Below, in pieces: positions 42,332 through 51,128 of a DNA stretch of 64,000 nt (positions are counted from its first letter, which is position 1; each line of letters begins with the position of its first letter). The DNA lies in assembly GCF_900104065.1 (NCBI RefSeq), contig NZ_FNLC01000001.1, positions 186,001-250,000 of the forward strand. Direction: 5' to 3'. This DNA is from Natronobacterium texcoconense. Its GTDB lineage: Archaea > Halobacteriota > Halobacteria > Halobacteriales > Natrialbaceae. Below the pieces are notes generated by a model. It ran no database searches. It was given only the letters and a program-made list of their open reading frames with translations, and was not told the origin of the DNA. Made by a program: the position numbers and the translations under genes.

Positions 42332-43282
42332 ATGCTCGACCTCGACGAGTTACTCGGACGCGCGTCGCTCAAAGACCGCATCGACGAACTCGAGGCGGAA
42401 AACGATCGGCTGCGAGAACAGTACGAGGCCGAGTCCGACCGCCGGGCAGCGGCGGCCACGGCCAGACAGGAAGCCGAGGAGACGGTCAACCGCCTCGAGG
42501 ACCGGATCGCCCAGCTCGAGGGTGAACTCGAACGGATCGACGAGGACGCGGACGGCCCGACCGTCGACGTTCGGAGCCGCGAGCAACTGCGTGGGGCTCG
42601 ACTCGAGGAGGTGCTCGACCGTCTCGAGTCGGTCCGAACCGAGTCGGAGGGTGCGCTGACGGCCGTCGTCGAAGACGGCGTCTCCGATCTCGACGCTCGT
42701 ATCGAACGCGACCTGACGGAAGCCCTCGGCCACGAGCGGATCGCGCTCGTCGACGACGCCGCCCCCTGCGTGCTCTGTGTCGACGACGCCGGGATCGTCT
42801 CGGTCGCCCTCGACCCACCTGCTTTCCCCGGTAGCGAATCCGCCTGGAACGATCGGTTTACCCTCGATCGCGAGTGGTTCCAGCCGATCGGTAGCCACGC
42901 GCTCGCGCTCGTCCGGACGGACCTGTTCGCCGTCGGCATCTACGACGGCGACGAGCGACTCGAGTTCCACGGCTTCGAGAGCGACGTGAAGGGAAGCCAC
43001 TCGAAAGGTGGCTTCTCGCAGGCGCGGTTCGAACGAATTCGGGACGAACAGATCGACGATCACCTCGAGCAGGCCACGGAAACGCTCGAGGAACGCGTCG
43101 CGGGTGAGGTCGATCGACTCTACCTGACGGGTCAACGCGGCGTCGTCGACACGCTCGCCGAGGAGACGACGGTCGAACCCACGCCGGCAGCGACTGCGGC
43201 AGTCGACGCCACCGGAAAGCCGGAACCGGCGCTCGAGGACGCCTACCGATCGTTCTGGACGACGGAACTGCAGGTTCTGTAG
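42332..43282 (+). CDS. Vms1/Ankzf1-type (VLRF1) peptidyl-tRNA hydrolase-like protein
   Basis: A 316-residue protein. Residues 10-75 are coiled coil. Residues about 130-260 resemble the eRF1-like VLRF1 domain of the Vms1/ANKZF1 family, which frees nascent chains from tRNA on stalled ribosomes. The signature KGSHSKGGFSQARFERIR is complete, with Gln230 at the place of the catalytic Gln. The C-terminal helices (about 235-316) follow. It lies behind DUF5802. Family assignment rests on this motif, the activity is inferred. Confidence 0.8.
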   Translation: MLDLDELLGRASLKDRIDELEAENDRLREQYEAESDRRAAAATARQEAEETVNRLEDRIAQLEGELERIDEDADGPTVDVRSREQLRGARLEEVLDRLESVRTESEGALTAVVEDGVSDLDARIERDLTEALGHERIALVDDAAPCVLCVDDAGIVSVALDPPAFPGSESAWNDRFTLDREWFQPIGSHALALVRTDLFAVGIYDGDERLEFHGFESDVKGSHSKGGFSQARFERIRDEQIDDHLEQATETLEERVAGEVDRLYLTGQRGVVDTLAEETTVEPTPAATAAVDATGKPEPALEDAYRSFWTTELQVL

Positions 43283-43378
43283 CTTCTCGATCACGCCGAT
43301 TCGCCCTAGAACCGGCAAGATACGTCCGCCAGCGAACCGGAGAGCACCCTTAAGTACTCCCTGGTCCATGTCCCCGAT

Positions 43379-44398
43379 ATGCGCGTCGCAATACTCGCCC
43401 ACGAGAAGTTTCCGGGCCGGGCAAAGACGGCACTCGGCGTACTCCGGTATGCCGACTACGAGGCCGTCGCAGTCCTCGACCGAGAATCCGCAGGTAGCCG
43501 CGTCTCAGACCACGTTCCCGACGTCCAAGACGCCCCGATCGTCGAGGGGATGGACGACCTCGAGGCCGACGAGGTCGACGCCCTGCTGATCGGCATCGCG
43601 CCGATCGGCGGCGGCTTCGACGAGAGCTGGCGGTCGGACGTCAGGACCGCACTCGAGTACGGCTGTGACGTCATCTCTGGTCTGCACTACTTCCTCGAAG
43701 ACGACGAGGAGTTCGTCGAACTCGCCGAGGAGAACGGCTGTGAACTCCGGGACGTCCGCAAACCCGACGACGATCTGACGGTCGCCGAAGGGATCGCCGG
43801 CGACGTCGACGCCGAGGTCATCACGACCGTCGGCACCGACTGCTCGGTCGGCAAGATGACCGTCTCGATGCGCCTCGCCCGCGACGCTCGCGAGGCCGGC
43901 TACGACGTCGGCGTGATCCCGACCGGCCAGACCGGGATCATGATCGAGGGCTGGGGGAACCCGATCGACCGCGTCGTGTCGGACTTCACCGCCGGCGCGG
44001 TCGAGGAGATGATCGTCGAGAAAGGCGACGAACACGACTACCTGATCGTCGAGGGGCAGGGCAGTATCGTCCACCCCGCCTACTCCGCGGTCACCTGTGG
44101 CATCCTCCACGGCTCGATGCCGGACAAGCTCGTCCTCTGTCACGATGCCGGCCGCGAGGTCGTCCACGGCTACGAGTCGTTCGACCTCCCCTCGATCCCG
44201 ACGTACGTCGACCTCTACGAGAACCTCTCGGCACCCGTTGCCGAGGCGGAGGTCGTCGCCGGTGCGCTCAACACGTCCGATCTCGAGGACGATGCGGCCC
44301 GGGAAGCGGTCGACGAGTACGCCGACGCACTCGGTGCGCCGGCGACCGACGTCATCCGTCACGACACCGACGAGATCCTGGAGGTGATCCTCGAATGA
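43379..44398 (+). CDS. dgcN: DUF1611 protein, probable D-glutamate N-acetyltransferase
   Basis: A 339-residue DUF1611 protein with an N-terminal Rossmann-like domain (1-135) and a C-terminal P-loop domain (G152-T-D-C-S-V-G-K159-M), then EGQGSIVHPAYS. Members in haloarchaea and marine bacteria have been described as DgcN, acetylating D-glutamate, paired with DgcA. The next gene is dgcA, overlapping by 4 bp (ATGA). The TATA-like CTTAAGTAC lies about 27 bp upstream. Confidence 0.8.
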   Translation: MRVAILAHEKFPGRAKTALGVLRYADYEAVAVLDRESAGSRVSDHVPDVQDAPIVEGMDDLEADEVDALLIGIAPIGGGFDESWRSDVRTALEYGCDVISGLHYFLEDDEEFVELAEENGCELRDVRKPDDDLTVAEGIAGDVDAEVITTVGTDCSVGKMTVSMRLARDAREAGYDVGVIPTGQTGIMIEGWGNPIDRVVSDFTAGAVEEMIVEKGDEHDYLIVEGQGSIVHPAYSAVTCGILHGSMPDKLVLCHDAGREVVHGYESFDLPSIPTYVDLYENLSAPVAEAEVVAGALNTSDLEDDAAREAVDEYADALGAPATDVIRHDTDEILEVILE

Positions 44399-45441
44399 CG
44401 CTCGAGACCTCCTTCCAGCGCCACACCCTGCCGCTCGAGTTCCCGTTCACGATTTCGCGTGGCACGTCGACCGAGACCGACGTCGTCACCGTCCGTATCG
44501 AGGACGACGAAGGGACGGTCGGCGTCGGCGGTGCCGGACCGTCCGCTCACTACGGCGAGACGGCGGATACCGTCGAGGCCGTCCTGCCGGACCTCCTGTC
44601 GGTCGTCGAAGACGTCGACGACCCACACCAGCTCGGCCGTATCGAGCGCCGGATGCGCGAGACCGTCGAGCGAAACCCCGCCGCTCGATGTGCCGTCAGC
44701 ATCGCACTCCACGACCTCGTCACCAAGCGTCTTGGCGTCTCACTGTACGAGTACTGGGGACTCGATCCCGTCGACACCGTCGAGAGCTCCTACACCATCG
44801 GGATCGACGACACGGAGACGATGCGGGAGAAGACCGAACTCGCGCTCGAGCGCGGCTACACCACGCTGAAAGTCAAACTCGGCACCGACCGCGACATCGA
44901 GATCGTCGAGACGATTCGTGACGTCGCTCCCGCCGAGGACGTCCGGCTGTACGTCGACGCAAACGAGGCCTGGACGCCCCGCGAAGCGGTCCGGAAGATC
45001 GAGAAGCTGGCAGCCTACGACCTCGAGTTCGTCGAACAGCCCGTCCCCGCCGAGAACCCCGAGGGGCTCCAGTTCGTCTACGAGCGCGCAGCACTACCGA
45101 TCGCGGCCGACGAGTCCTGTATCACCGTCGAGGACGTCCCACAGATCGCGAACCGCTGTGACATCGCGAACCTGAAACTGATGAAGTGTGGCGGACTCCG
45201 GGAGGCGAAACGGATCATCCACGCCGCCCGCGCCCACGGCCTGCAGGTCATGTGTGGCTGTATGAGCGAGTCCAACGCCTCGATCGCGGCGGCCTGTCAC
45301 CTCGCGCCGATGCTCGACTACGCCGACCTCGACGGCTCTCTGCTGCTCGACGACGACCCCTACGACGGCGTGGCGATGCCCGGCGGCCGTATCGACCTCG
45401 AGAGTCTCGACCGATCCGGTACCGGCGCCGTCCTCGAGTAA
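44395..45441 (+). CDS. dgcA: Enolase-superfamily racemase/epimerase, probable N-acetyl-D-glutamate racemase
   Basis: A 348-residue enolase-superfamily enzyme of the dipeptide epimerase branch: Lys159 and Lys161 in LKVKLG, metal ligands Asp188 (DANEAW), Glu214 (VEQPV) and Asp239 (ADES), and Lys in LKLMKCGG as the second base. Annotation alone would say dipeptide (L-Ala-D/L-Glu) epimerase. The overlapping dgcN points to the DgcN-DgcA pathway instead, converting N-acetyl-D-Glu to N-acetyl-L-Glu. Confidence 0.85.
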   Translation: MTLETSFQRHTLPLEFPFTISRGTSTETDVVTVRIEDDEGTVGVGGAGPSAHYGETADTVEAVLPDLLSVVEDVDDPHQLGRIERRMRETVERNPAARCAVSIALHDLVTKRLGVSLYEYWGLDPVDTVESSYTIGIDDTETMREKTELALERGYTTLKVKLGTDRDIEIVETIRDVAPAEDVRLYVDANEAWTPREAVRKIEKLAAYDLEFVEQPVPAENPEGLQFVYERAALPIAADESCITVEDVPQIANRCDIANLKLMKCGGLREAKRIIHAARAHGLQVMCGCMSESNASIAAACHLAPMLDYADLDGSLLLDDDPYDGVAMPGGRIDLESLDRSGTGAVLE

Positions 45442-45496
45442 GCGAATCGTTTCGTTCGGCCGTGCATTCATCCCCCTCGCTGTCGTGGTCGAGTCT

Positions 45497-46624
45497 ATGA
45501 GGTTCACGCTTACTGACGAGCAGGCGGCGTTCCGGGATACGGTACGGGAGTTCGCGACCGAGGAGATCGAACCGCGTGCAAGCGAACTGGATCGCAACGA
45601 GGAGTATCCTGCAGAGATTCTCGACTCGCTGGGCGAGATGGGACTGGCCGGACTCACGCTCTCGGAGGAGCACGGCGGCGAGGGCGGCGACCTGGTCGAT
45701 CTCGTGCTCGCGATAGAGGAACTGTCGGCCGCGATGATGCCCGTCGCGAGCGCGCTCGCCCTGCATCTCGGCGTGGCGACGGTCGTCGAACGGTTCGGCA
45801 CCGACGAGCAGGCCGAACGATTCTTACCGGAGATGAGCCGATTCGAGACCGTCGGGGCGCTCGGACTGAGCGAGGAGGAGGCCGGCAGCGACAAACTGTC
45901 GATGGAGACGACCGCCGAACGGGACGGCGACGAGTGGGTTCTCGACGGTCACAAACGCTGGGTGACGAACTTCCTCGATGCGGACGTCGTCCTCACCTAC
46001 GCCAGGACGGGTCCCGACGAGGACGCGCCGCACAACATCAGCGCGTTTCTCGTCCCGACCGAGGCGTTCGAGGTCGATCACGTCTGGGAGACGCTCGGCG
46101 CTCGCAGCGTCAAGTCGCCGAAGGTTACTCTTGCGGACGTTCGCGTCCCAGACGATCGACGAATCGGGTCGGTGGGCGAGGCGTACGTCCAGCGGAGTCG
46201 GGTCGACGTCGGCGTGAACGTCCCGGCACGAGCAGTTGGCCTCGCTCGAGCGGCGCTCGAGGATGCCGTCGAACACGTGACCGACCGCCGGCAGTTCGAC
46301 GAGCGGATCGGCGACTTCCAGGGGGTCCGCTGGGAACTCGCGGAGATGTCTTCGCAGGTCGACGCTGCACGGCTGTTGACGCTTCGAGCGGCCGATCTCG
46401 CGGATCGCGGACGCGACGCGGGCCAGGCGATGAGCACTGCGAAATTCTACGCCACCGAAGCCGCCGTCGACGTCACGAACGACGCCCTCCAGTTACACGG
46501 CGGCGTCGGCTACACCGCTGCCAGCGACGTCGAACGCTACCTGCGGGACGCGCGCCTGCTGACGATCGCCGGCGGCCCCAACGCCCTCCACCGGGACACG
46601 GTCGCCGACGCCGTTCTCGAGTGA
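45497..46624 (+). CDS. Acyl-CoA dehydrogenase family protein lacking the canonical catalytic Glu
   Basis: A 375-residue flavoprotein with the complete fold: LTDEQAAFRDTVREFA, GLSEEEAGSD flavin loop, KRWVTNFLDAD, DRRQFDERIGDFQGVRWELAEM and QLHGGVGYTAASDVERYLRDAR. The usual I-Y-E-G-T motif with the catalytic Glu reads I357-A-G-G-P, so Glu is replaced by Gly359. No compensating Glu is seen in the helix used by isovaleryl-CoA dehydrogenase. It may be inactive, use another base, or act on an unusual substrate. The frame also allows a start at 45485. Confidence 0.85.
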   Translation: MRFTLTDEQAAFRDTVREFATEEIEPRASELDRNEEYPAEILDSLGEMGLAGLTLSEEHGGEGGDLVDLVLAIEELSAAMMPVASALALHLGVATVVERFGTDEQAERFLPEMSRFETVGALGLSEEEAGSDKLSMETTAERDGDEWVLDGHKRWVTNFLDADVVLTYARTGPDEDAPHNISAFLVPTEAFEVDHVWETLGARSVKSPKVTLADVRVPDDRRIGSVGEAYVQRSRVDVGVNVPARAVGLARAALEDAVEHVTDRRQFDERIGDFQGVRWELAEMSSQVDAARLLTLRAADLADRGRDAGQAMSTAKFYATEAAVDVTNDALQLHGGVGYTAASDVERYLRDARLLTIAGGPNALHRDTVADAVLE

Positions 46625-46705
46625 GCCGTCGAGTTAGCGGGGGACACTGTCAGCCCGACCGCCAACATGGTTTACAACGGCGGTCGATGTCGAACGGGCC
46701 TGCAC

Positions 46706-47728
46706 ATGGACGATCGACGCGACCGCCGGCGGGTTACCCGTCGGACACTGTTGCGGGCATCGGCGGGGACGGTGACGCTGGCAGCGGCAGGGTCGAGTTC
46801 GGCCGCAGCCACGGGCGAGGGGCGCGACCGGGCGCTGTTCGAGCGACGCTGTCCCGAGGCGACGCTCGAGCCGAGTATGGGTTACTGTGAGGGCGCGAGC
46901 ACCGAGGGCTGTGCCGACGACCATCCCGTTACGGTTGCCCTCCAGCGGGAGGTCCGGGAGACGCTCGAAACCGAGTATCCGGACGTCGGCGCGCTGGTCG
47001 ACGCGGGCTTTAAACCCTACTTCGACACGCTCGACGGGGACGACGACGGCTGGTCGCACTGGCTGAGTCCGGAGTACATCGGTGACGACGCGGTGCTCGA
47101 TCCCGAACGCCCGGAGTCGGTGCTCGTGGACAACGACTCCTGGCGCTCGATCGGCGTGATGTTTATCGCGACGCGCGACGGGGAACCGGTCGACCCGCCA
47201 GCGGTGTACGAGGAGACCGACGACGAGGACGATCCGTGGGGGACAGAAGAGTCGGACTGGGACGACGACCTCGAGTCTTCGGTAGACGCCGATAACGACG
47301 AGCACCATCACGACGATCGGGATCGCGACCACGAAGACGACCACGGACACGGCCACGATCACGGGGAGCCTCCTGCCGACGACCCGGACCGCTGTTCTCC
47401 GTGGCACTACCATTCCGGGCTTCCCGGCCGGTTCGCCTGGTGGTTCTACCAGAAAGTCTACGAACGGAGTTTCGCCGACGGCGATGTCCGACTCCCCTGT
47501 CGGACCCCCTGTATGATGCACGTCTGGACCGTCGAGCATCCCGGTGGCGTCTACGCCCACGGCGGGCCGCCGCCGGAGTATCGCGATCAGCCGCCGGCCG
47601 AGGATCCTGACTTCGACACCGACGCCGAACCCGGTAGCGACGAACTCGACTGGGACGTCCTGCCCGACGACGTGACGCCCGACGAGCGACCCGAGTCGCT
47701 CTCGGTCGGATTCGATTTCCGGCCGTAA
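46706..47728 (+). CDS. Tat-exported His/Asp-rich protein, possible metal binder
   Basis: A 340-residue protein with a twin-arginine signal (T-R-R-T-L-L-R, 11-17, hydrophobic to about 36) and no clear lipobox. Residues about 170-227 form an acidic linker with dense His (DEHHHDD and DDHGHGHDHGE). The flanking parts contain Cys and His pairs such as Cys49/Cys61/Cys69, CSPWHYH (230-236), CRTPCMMHVW (265-274) and EHPGGVYAHGG. This fits a surface or secreted metal-binding protein. I do not recognise a family. The frame is open from 46667, but the ATG at 46706 starts at the signal peptide. Confidence 0.6.
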   Translation: MDDRRDRRRVTRRTLLRASAGTVTLAAAGSSSAAATGEGRDRALFERRCPEATLEPSMGYCEGASTEGCADDHPVTVALQREVRETLETEYPDVGALVDAGFKPYFDTLDGDDDGWSHWLSPEYIGDDAVLDPERPESVLVDNDSWRSIGVMFIATRDGEPVDPPAVYEETDDEDDPWGTEESDWDDDLESSVDADNDEHHHDDRDRDHEDDHGHGHDHGEPPADDPDRCSPWHYHSGLPGRFAWWFYQKVYERSFADGDVRLPCRTPCMMHVWTVEHPGGVYAHGGPPPEYRDQPPAEDPDFDTDAEPGSDELDWDVLPDDVTPDERPESLSVGFDFRP

Positions 47729-47992
47729 CAGTCGTAGTAGCCGTTTAAACCGGGGTTACGGTTTCCTGGCTGGCGTATACTGGAACCATGTATTCGTGAT
47801 GGTCGTCCCCGTCGACGAGAGAGACCGCGACGGTTTCGGGGACTTCGGAAACGAAGTCGGAAAACTCGATGTTCGGCTGTTCGACTACTTCATCGTCTTC
47901 GACGTATACTTCGAGAACCACGGTGATGGCGTAGTCGTCGTCTCTCGTCCCCTTCTCGATTGCGAGTGGGTCGTCCAGTTCGTCGGGGCATT

Positions 47993-48678
47993 GTTCAGAT
48001 TAACCTATTCCAGTAGTATGCGAGGCTTTGAAGCCATGTTTCGACCGTTTCTGGATCGGCATTTCTGAAGCAATTTCCAAACTGGTACGTTCGTCGTTTT
48101 ACTTCCTTGAAGACACGTTCAACGCTGTTGCGTTGACCGTGGCGTTCGTACCGAAACTCGTAGCCACGGCGGTGGAGTGCGGCTTTGAGCCAGTCTGCAG
48201 AATCGACGAGAAACACGGCGTCGTCGACGTCGTGTTTCTCGCTTAGTTCGTCGAGGAAGATCCCCGTAAGACCCGTGTTTCTCGTCGGAAACAGCCGAAC
48301 GTGGAGGAATTCGTTTGTTGCTGGATCAACCGCTGCAAACAGCCAGTACCGGTCGTCAGTGAGCTGGATCACAGTCTCATCAACCGCAACGTGATCCGGT
48401 GATTTGCCGTCCTCGGGCTGTAGCTCTGCTTTTTGCACCCAGTTATGGACGGTTGACCGAGCACGGTCGACACCGAATCTCTCCAATATCTGAACAGTAT
48501 CCGAAAGCGAGAGACCGGCGAGATGAAGGTGGATACTGAGCCGCATCAGCTCGCGCGGTGTCTGCTCGCGCTCCACAAATTCTAACTGAATGTCGCTGCT
48601 AAGTAGTGTGAGGCGGTTGAATTCTGGCATGGACACCACGAATTCCACCGCCTCGCTCCTTCAAACTCTAATCTGAAC
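47993..48678 (-). mobile_element. IS6-family insertion sequence
   Basis: A 686-bp element bounded by GTTCAGATTA at the left and its exact inverse TAATCTGAAC at the right. It carries one transposase gene and nothing else. IS6 elements normally leave 8-bp target duplications; the flanks GGGGCATT and AGCGCCGT do not match, so the copy has been rearranged or arose by a deletion-forming event. Confidence 0.85.
47995..48648 (-). CDS. IS6-family transposase
   Basis: A 217-residue DDE transposase. The Asp residues are in VAVDETVI and VDSADW, and the Glu in SVERVFKEVKRRT. The N-terminal HTH part (about 28-75: RLSIHLHLAGLSLSDTVQILERFGV) is intact, so the protein looks complete. The stop codon lies in the terminal inverted repeat. 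An ATG six codons in (48630) could be the true start. Confidence 0.9.
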   Translation of the reverse strand: MEFVVSMPEFNRLTLLSSDIQLEFVEREQTPRELMRLSIHLHLAGLSLSDTVQILERFGVDRARSTVHNWVQKAELQPEDGKSPDHVAVDETVIQLTDDRYWLFAAVDPATNEFLHVRLFPTRNTGLTGIFLDELSEKHDVDDAVFLVDSADWLKAALHRRGYEFRYERHGQRNSVERVFKEVKRRTYQFGNCFRNADPETVETWLQSLAYYWNRLI

Positions 48679-49038
48679 AGCGCCGTTCGTCGGTGACGGA
48701 CGACCAGACGTGGTCTCTCGCGACCGACGCGGCTTCCCGCTCGAGGTCGTCGCTCGTCGACTCGGCGTCGTCCGTTACCGAAAGCGGCTCACCGTCGGCA
48801 CGAACGGGGCCGTTCTGGAACGCGGTCAGATCTCGGTCTTCGTCCGTCGTCCCATCGTCGCTTCCCAGACAGCCGGCTCCGACGCCGATTCCCGAAACCA
48901 GCCCGGCGAGAACTGTTCGTCGTCGCACGTCCGGTTTACTACTCTGACGTGTGAGTATTTTGTGGTGTTCGCATCGAGTCCTCGTGACGGTTCTACCGGC
49001 TCCACGGCCATTTTAAGCGTTCGCCGAAAACGACGACT

Positions 49039-49383
49039 ATGGGCTACGACACCGCAGCCAAGGCCGATCCGGAATCCGTCGTCCCCGAGGAGTTCGGCGG
49101 CATGTGGTTCCTGAAAGACGAACTCGAGTCCGATAGCGTCGGCTTCACCGTACTCGAACTCGAGCCCGGCGGGAAGGGCAAGGAACACGACGAGACGGAG
49201 ACCGGTCAGGAGGAGATTTACTACGTCCTCGAGGGCGAAATCGAGGTCGAACTTACCGACAGCGACGAGACGGTGTCGCTCGAGGCAGACGAGGCGATCC
49301 GGCTCGACCCCGACGAGACTCGACAGATCCGCAACGAGGGCGACGAACGGGCGAAGCTGATTCTCGTCGGCGCACCGCTCTGA
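49039..49383 (+). CDS. Cupin domain protein
   Basis: A 114-residue single cupin: FTVLELEPGGKGKEHDE, EEIYYVLEGEIEVEL and AIRLDPDETRQIRNEG. His50 is the one clear metal-type residue; the second cupin motif has Arg-rich DETRQIRN where His is usual, so metal binding is uncertain. The ATG is preceded by an A+T-rich stretch. Stand-alone cupins like this are often of unknown role. Confidence 0.82.
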   Translation: MGYDTAAKADPESVVPEEFGGMWFLKDELESDSVGFTVLELEPGGKGKEHDETETGQEEIYYVLEGEIEVELTDSDETVSLEADEAIRLDPDETRQIRNEGDERAKLILVGAPL

Positions 49384-49414
49384 GGGCGGCGAGTCGTCGT
49401 TCGTTCGTCTTCTC

Positions 49415-49966
49415 TCACGTATCCGGTGCCGGATACGCGTCGCCGTCGATCGTGATCGTGACGTCGTCGGTATCCGGGACTTCGCGTTCCTCGTCCGTGA
49501 TCCGGAGGACGCTCGAGTGGATCGCGTAGTCGTCACCACCGACGGACGGCGTCTCTATCGAGAACGCCGCGTGGATCCCGTCGTCGGTGCGCTCGAGTTC
49601 CTCGAAGACCAGTTCGCGGTCGGATTGCATGCCGTACTGGACGACCAGCAGGTACGCCGTCTCGAAGTCGGTCGCCTCGAGGAAGTCGTCGATCGACCCC
49701 TCTCGGTCGAACCGCTCGTCTGCGGTCTCCTGATCGGGAACGACGGTCCAGTAGTGGTCCTCACGGCCTCCCACGTAGTCGCCCTCGGTCTGGTGGTATC
49801 CCAGTCCGTCCTCGAGTACGTCCGTCACCTCGGCGTGCGTGTCGACTGTCGTTCCGGACGGCGTCGTCGGTTCCCTGGAAAAGACGCGATCACCGACGGC
49901 CGTACAGCCCGCGAGGGCGACAGTGACGGCCGCCGGGACGCCAGCGAGGAGGGGGCGGCGGTACAT
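49415..49966 (-). CDS. Lipoprotein, function unknown
   Basis: A 183-residue lipoprotein with an arginine-pair signal (Y-R-R-P-L-L-A-G) and lipobox A-L-A-G-C (Cys21). The mature domain (about 40-183) is acidic, with EELERTDDGIHAAFSIETPSVGGDDYAIHSSVLRI suggesting a beta sandwich. The frame is open to 50314, but the signal fixes the ATG at 49966; GTTATTTG about 27 bp upstream is the TATA candidate. No family recognised. Confidence 0.7.
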   Translation of the reverse strand: MYRRPLLAGVPAAVTVALAGCTAVGDRVFSREPTTPSGTTVDTHAEVTDVLEDGLGYHQTEGDYVGGREDHYWTVVPDQETADERFDREGSIDDFLEATDFETAYLLVVQYGMQSDRELVFEELERTDDGIHAAFSIETPSVGGDDYAIHSSVLRITDEEREVPDTDDVTITIDGDAYPAPDT

Positions 49967-50025
49967 ACGCGATAGTTGATTCGCGATCGACAAATAACTG
50001 GCCCGAAGCGACGGCGGTCGTGCCG

Positions 50026-51063
50026 TCACTCCCACTCGATATCCTCGCCGCGACTCGACTCGCGCAGGATGAACGGCCCGATTGCGAGCGTTCGTTTCGC
50101 CATCGTCGCGATCCGGACGATGAACGCGATTAGCAGGAGGAAGGGAGTGACTGCGATCGTCGAGGTCGCCACGACGATCCACACGAGGGCGTCGATGCCG
50201 AGGACCGTCCCCGTCACAACGTCGGTATCGAAGAACAGCAGCATCGACATCGCGACGACCAGCGCCGGCACCGCGACGTACATCATCGCTCGCGAGAGGT
50301 TGATCAACTCCCACTGGAAGTACAGCGTCTTGAAGTGCTCGCGGGCGAGGCCGAACAGCTTCAGCGACTCGAGCAGGTCGTCGTACGCTGCCTCGGCCTC
50401 GTCGGTAAAGGAGTCGGCGTGAGCGTTCTTGATCCGGCGGGCCCGGAAGATCTTCCAGGAGTAGTTGTAATCCAGCGCGGCCTTGACGACGTCGTAGGTG
50501 CCAAACTGTGCGGTCTCGAGGTCGTCCCGGATCGCGTCGGCGTGGGTCGTCACGTTGTCGACGAAGTCGTCGACGCGCTCGATCAGTTCGTCGTCCTGGC
50601 TGTCCGACACGGCCGTCCGAAAGTCCTCGGCGCGCTCCTCGGAGGCGGCGACGATCGCCTGGACGAACGACGCCGGTTCCGGCGGGCTGATCGGTGCGTC
50701 GATCGATTCCTCGATGTCCGTCCGAAACTCGAGTGCGCCCTCGAGACGCTCACGCTGGTCCTCGACGGCACCGAGTTCCTGGGAGAGCACGAGCGAGTTG
50801 ATCGTGACGACGAGTGTGACGCCGGTGATGAGTGCGGTGACGAGCGCCTGGAACAGCGTGTGGACGGGCTCTTTCTCGCCCATCAGCGCACGCAGGGAGA
50901 CGGGACTCAGTTCGGCGATGGCCAGCAGGCCGACGAAAACGAAGATCATCAGCCCCACGGTGACCAGCCAGCGGTTAGCGTTCAACAGGAGGTGATGTTT
51001 CCAGGTCGGGTCCTCGCTGCGCTCGGCCATCGTGTCGCTCGGCTGGGAGCCGTCGCCGCTCAT
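50026..51063 (-). CDS. Four-helix membrane protein, paralogue 1 of the cluster
   Basis: A 345-residue protein with helices about 30-52, 70-95, 255-278 and 285-315 and a charged cytoplasmic middle (about 100-235). The family signature is ITGVTLVVTINSLVLSQELGAVEDQR, then HFKTLYFQWELINLSRA before helix three, and KRTLAIGPFILRE at the end. It is highly similar to the next gene and related to 53041-54111 and 10007-10996. The ATG at 51063 rather than 51084 is supported by an ACTTATTTC box about 27 bp upstream. Function unknown. Confidence 0.75.
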   Translation of the reverse strand: MSGDGSQPSDTMAERSEDPTWKHHLLLNANRWLVTVGLMIFVFVGLLAIAELSPVSLRALMGEKEPVHTLFQALVTALITGVTLVVTINSLVLSQELGAVEDQRERLEGALEFRTDIEESIDAPISPPEPASFVQAIVAASEERAEDFRTAVSDSQDDELIERVDDFVDNVTTHADAIRDDLETAQFGTYDVVKAALDYNYSWKIFRARRIKNAHADSFTDEAEAAYDDLLESLKLFGLAREHFKTLYFQWELINLSRAMMYVAVPALVVAMSMLLFFDTDVVTGTVLGIDALVWIVVATSTIAVTPFLLLIAFIVRIATMAKRTLAIGPFILRESSRGEDIEWE

Positions 51064-51128
51064 CGCTCGAGAGCGGGATACCACGGAGGGGCTGAAATAA
51101 GTACGGCAGGAATCCGAGACGGCGTCTC

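Larger units (their letters stand above)
47745..48928 (-). pseudogene. Tat lipoprotein gene interrupted by an IS6-family element
   Basis: The 5' part (48928 down to about 48679) encodes M-R-R-R-T-V-L-A-G with lipobox G-A-G-C, then an acidic domain ending in DHVWSSVTDERR; the element end adds CSD and a stop. The 3' part (about 47992 down to 47745) continues in an open frame CPDELDDPLAIEKG...ITVVLEVYVEDDEVVE...HHEYMVPVYASQETV to a TAA. Together they resemble one lipoprotein of about 165 residues or more. Bases may be missing at the junction, because no target duplication is visible. Confidence 0.75.

Noticed and set aside
47796-48068. Plus-strand frame of 90 codons at the left end of the IS element
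   Set aside because: It crosses the element boundary and is antisense to the 3' part of the interrupted lipoprotein, which reads as sensible acidic protein.
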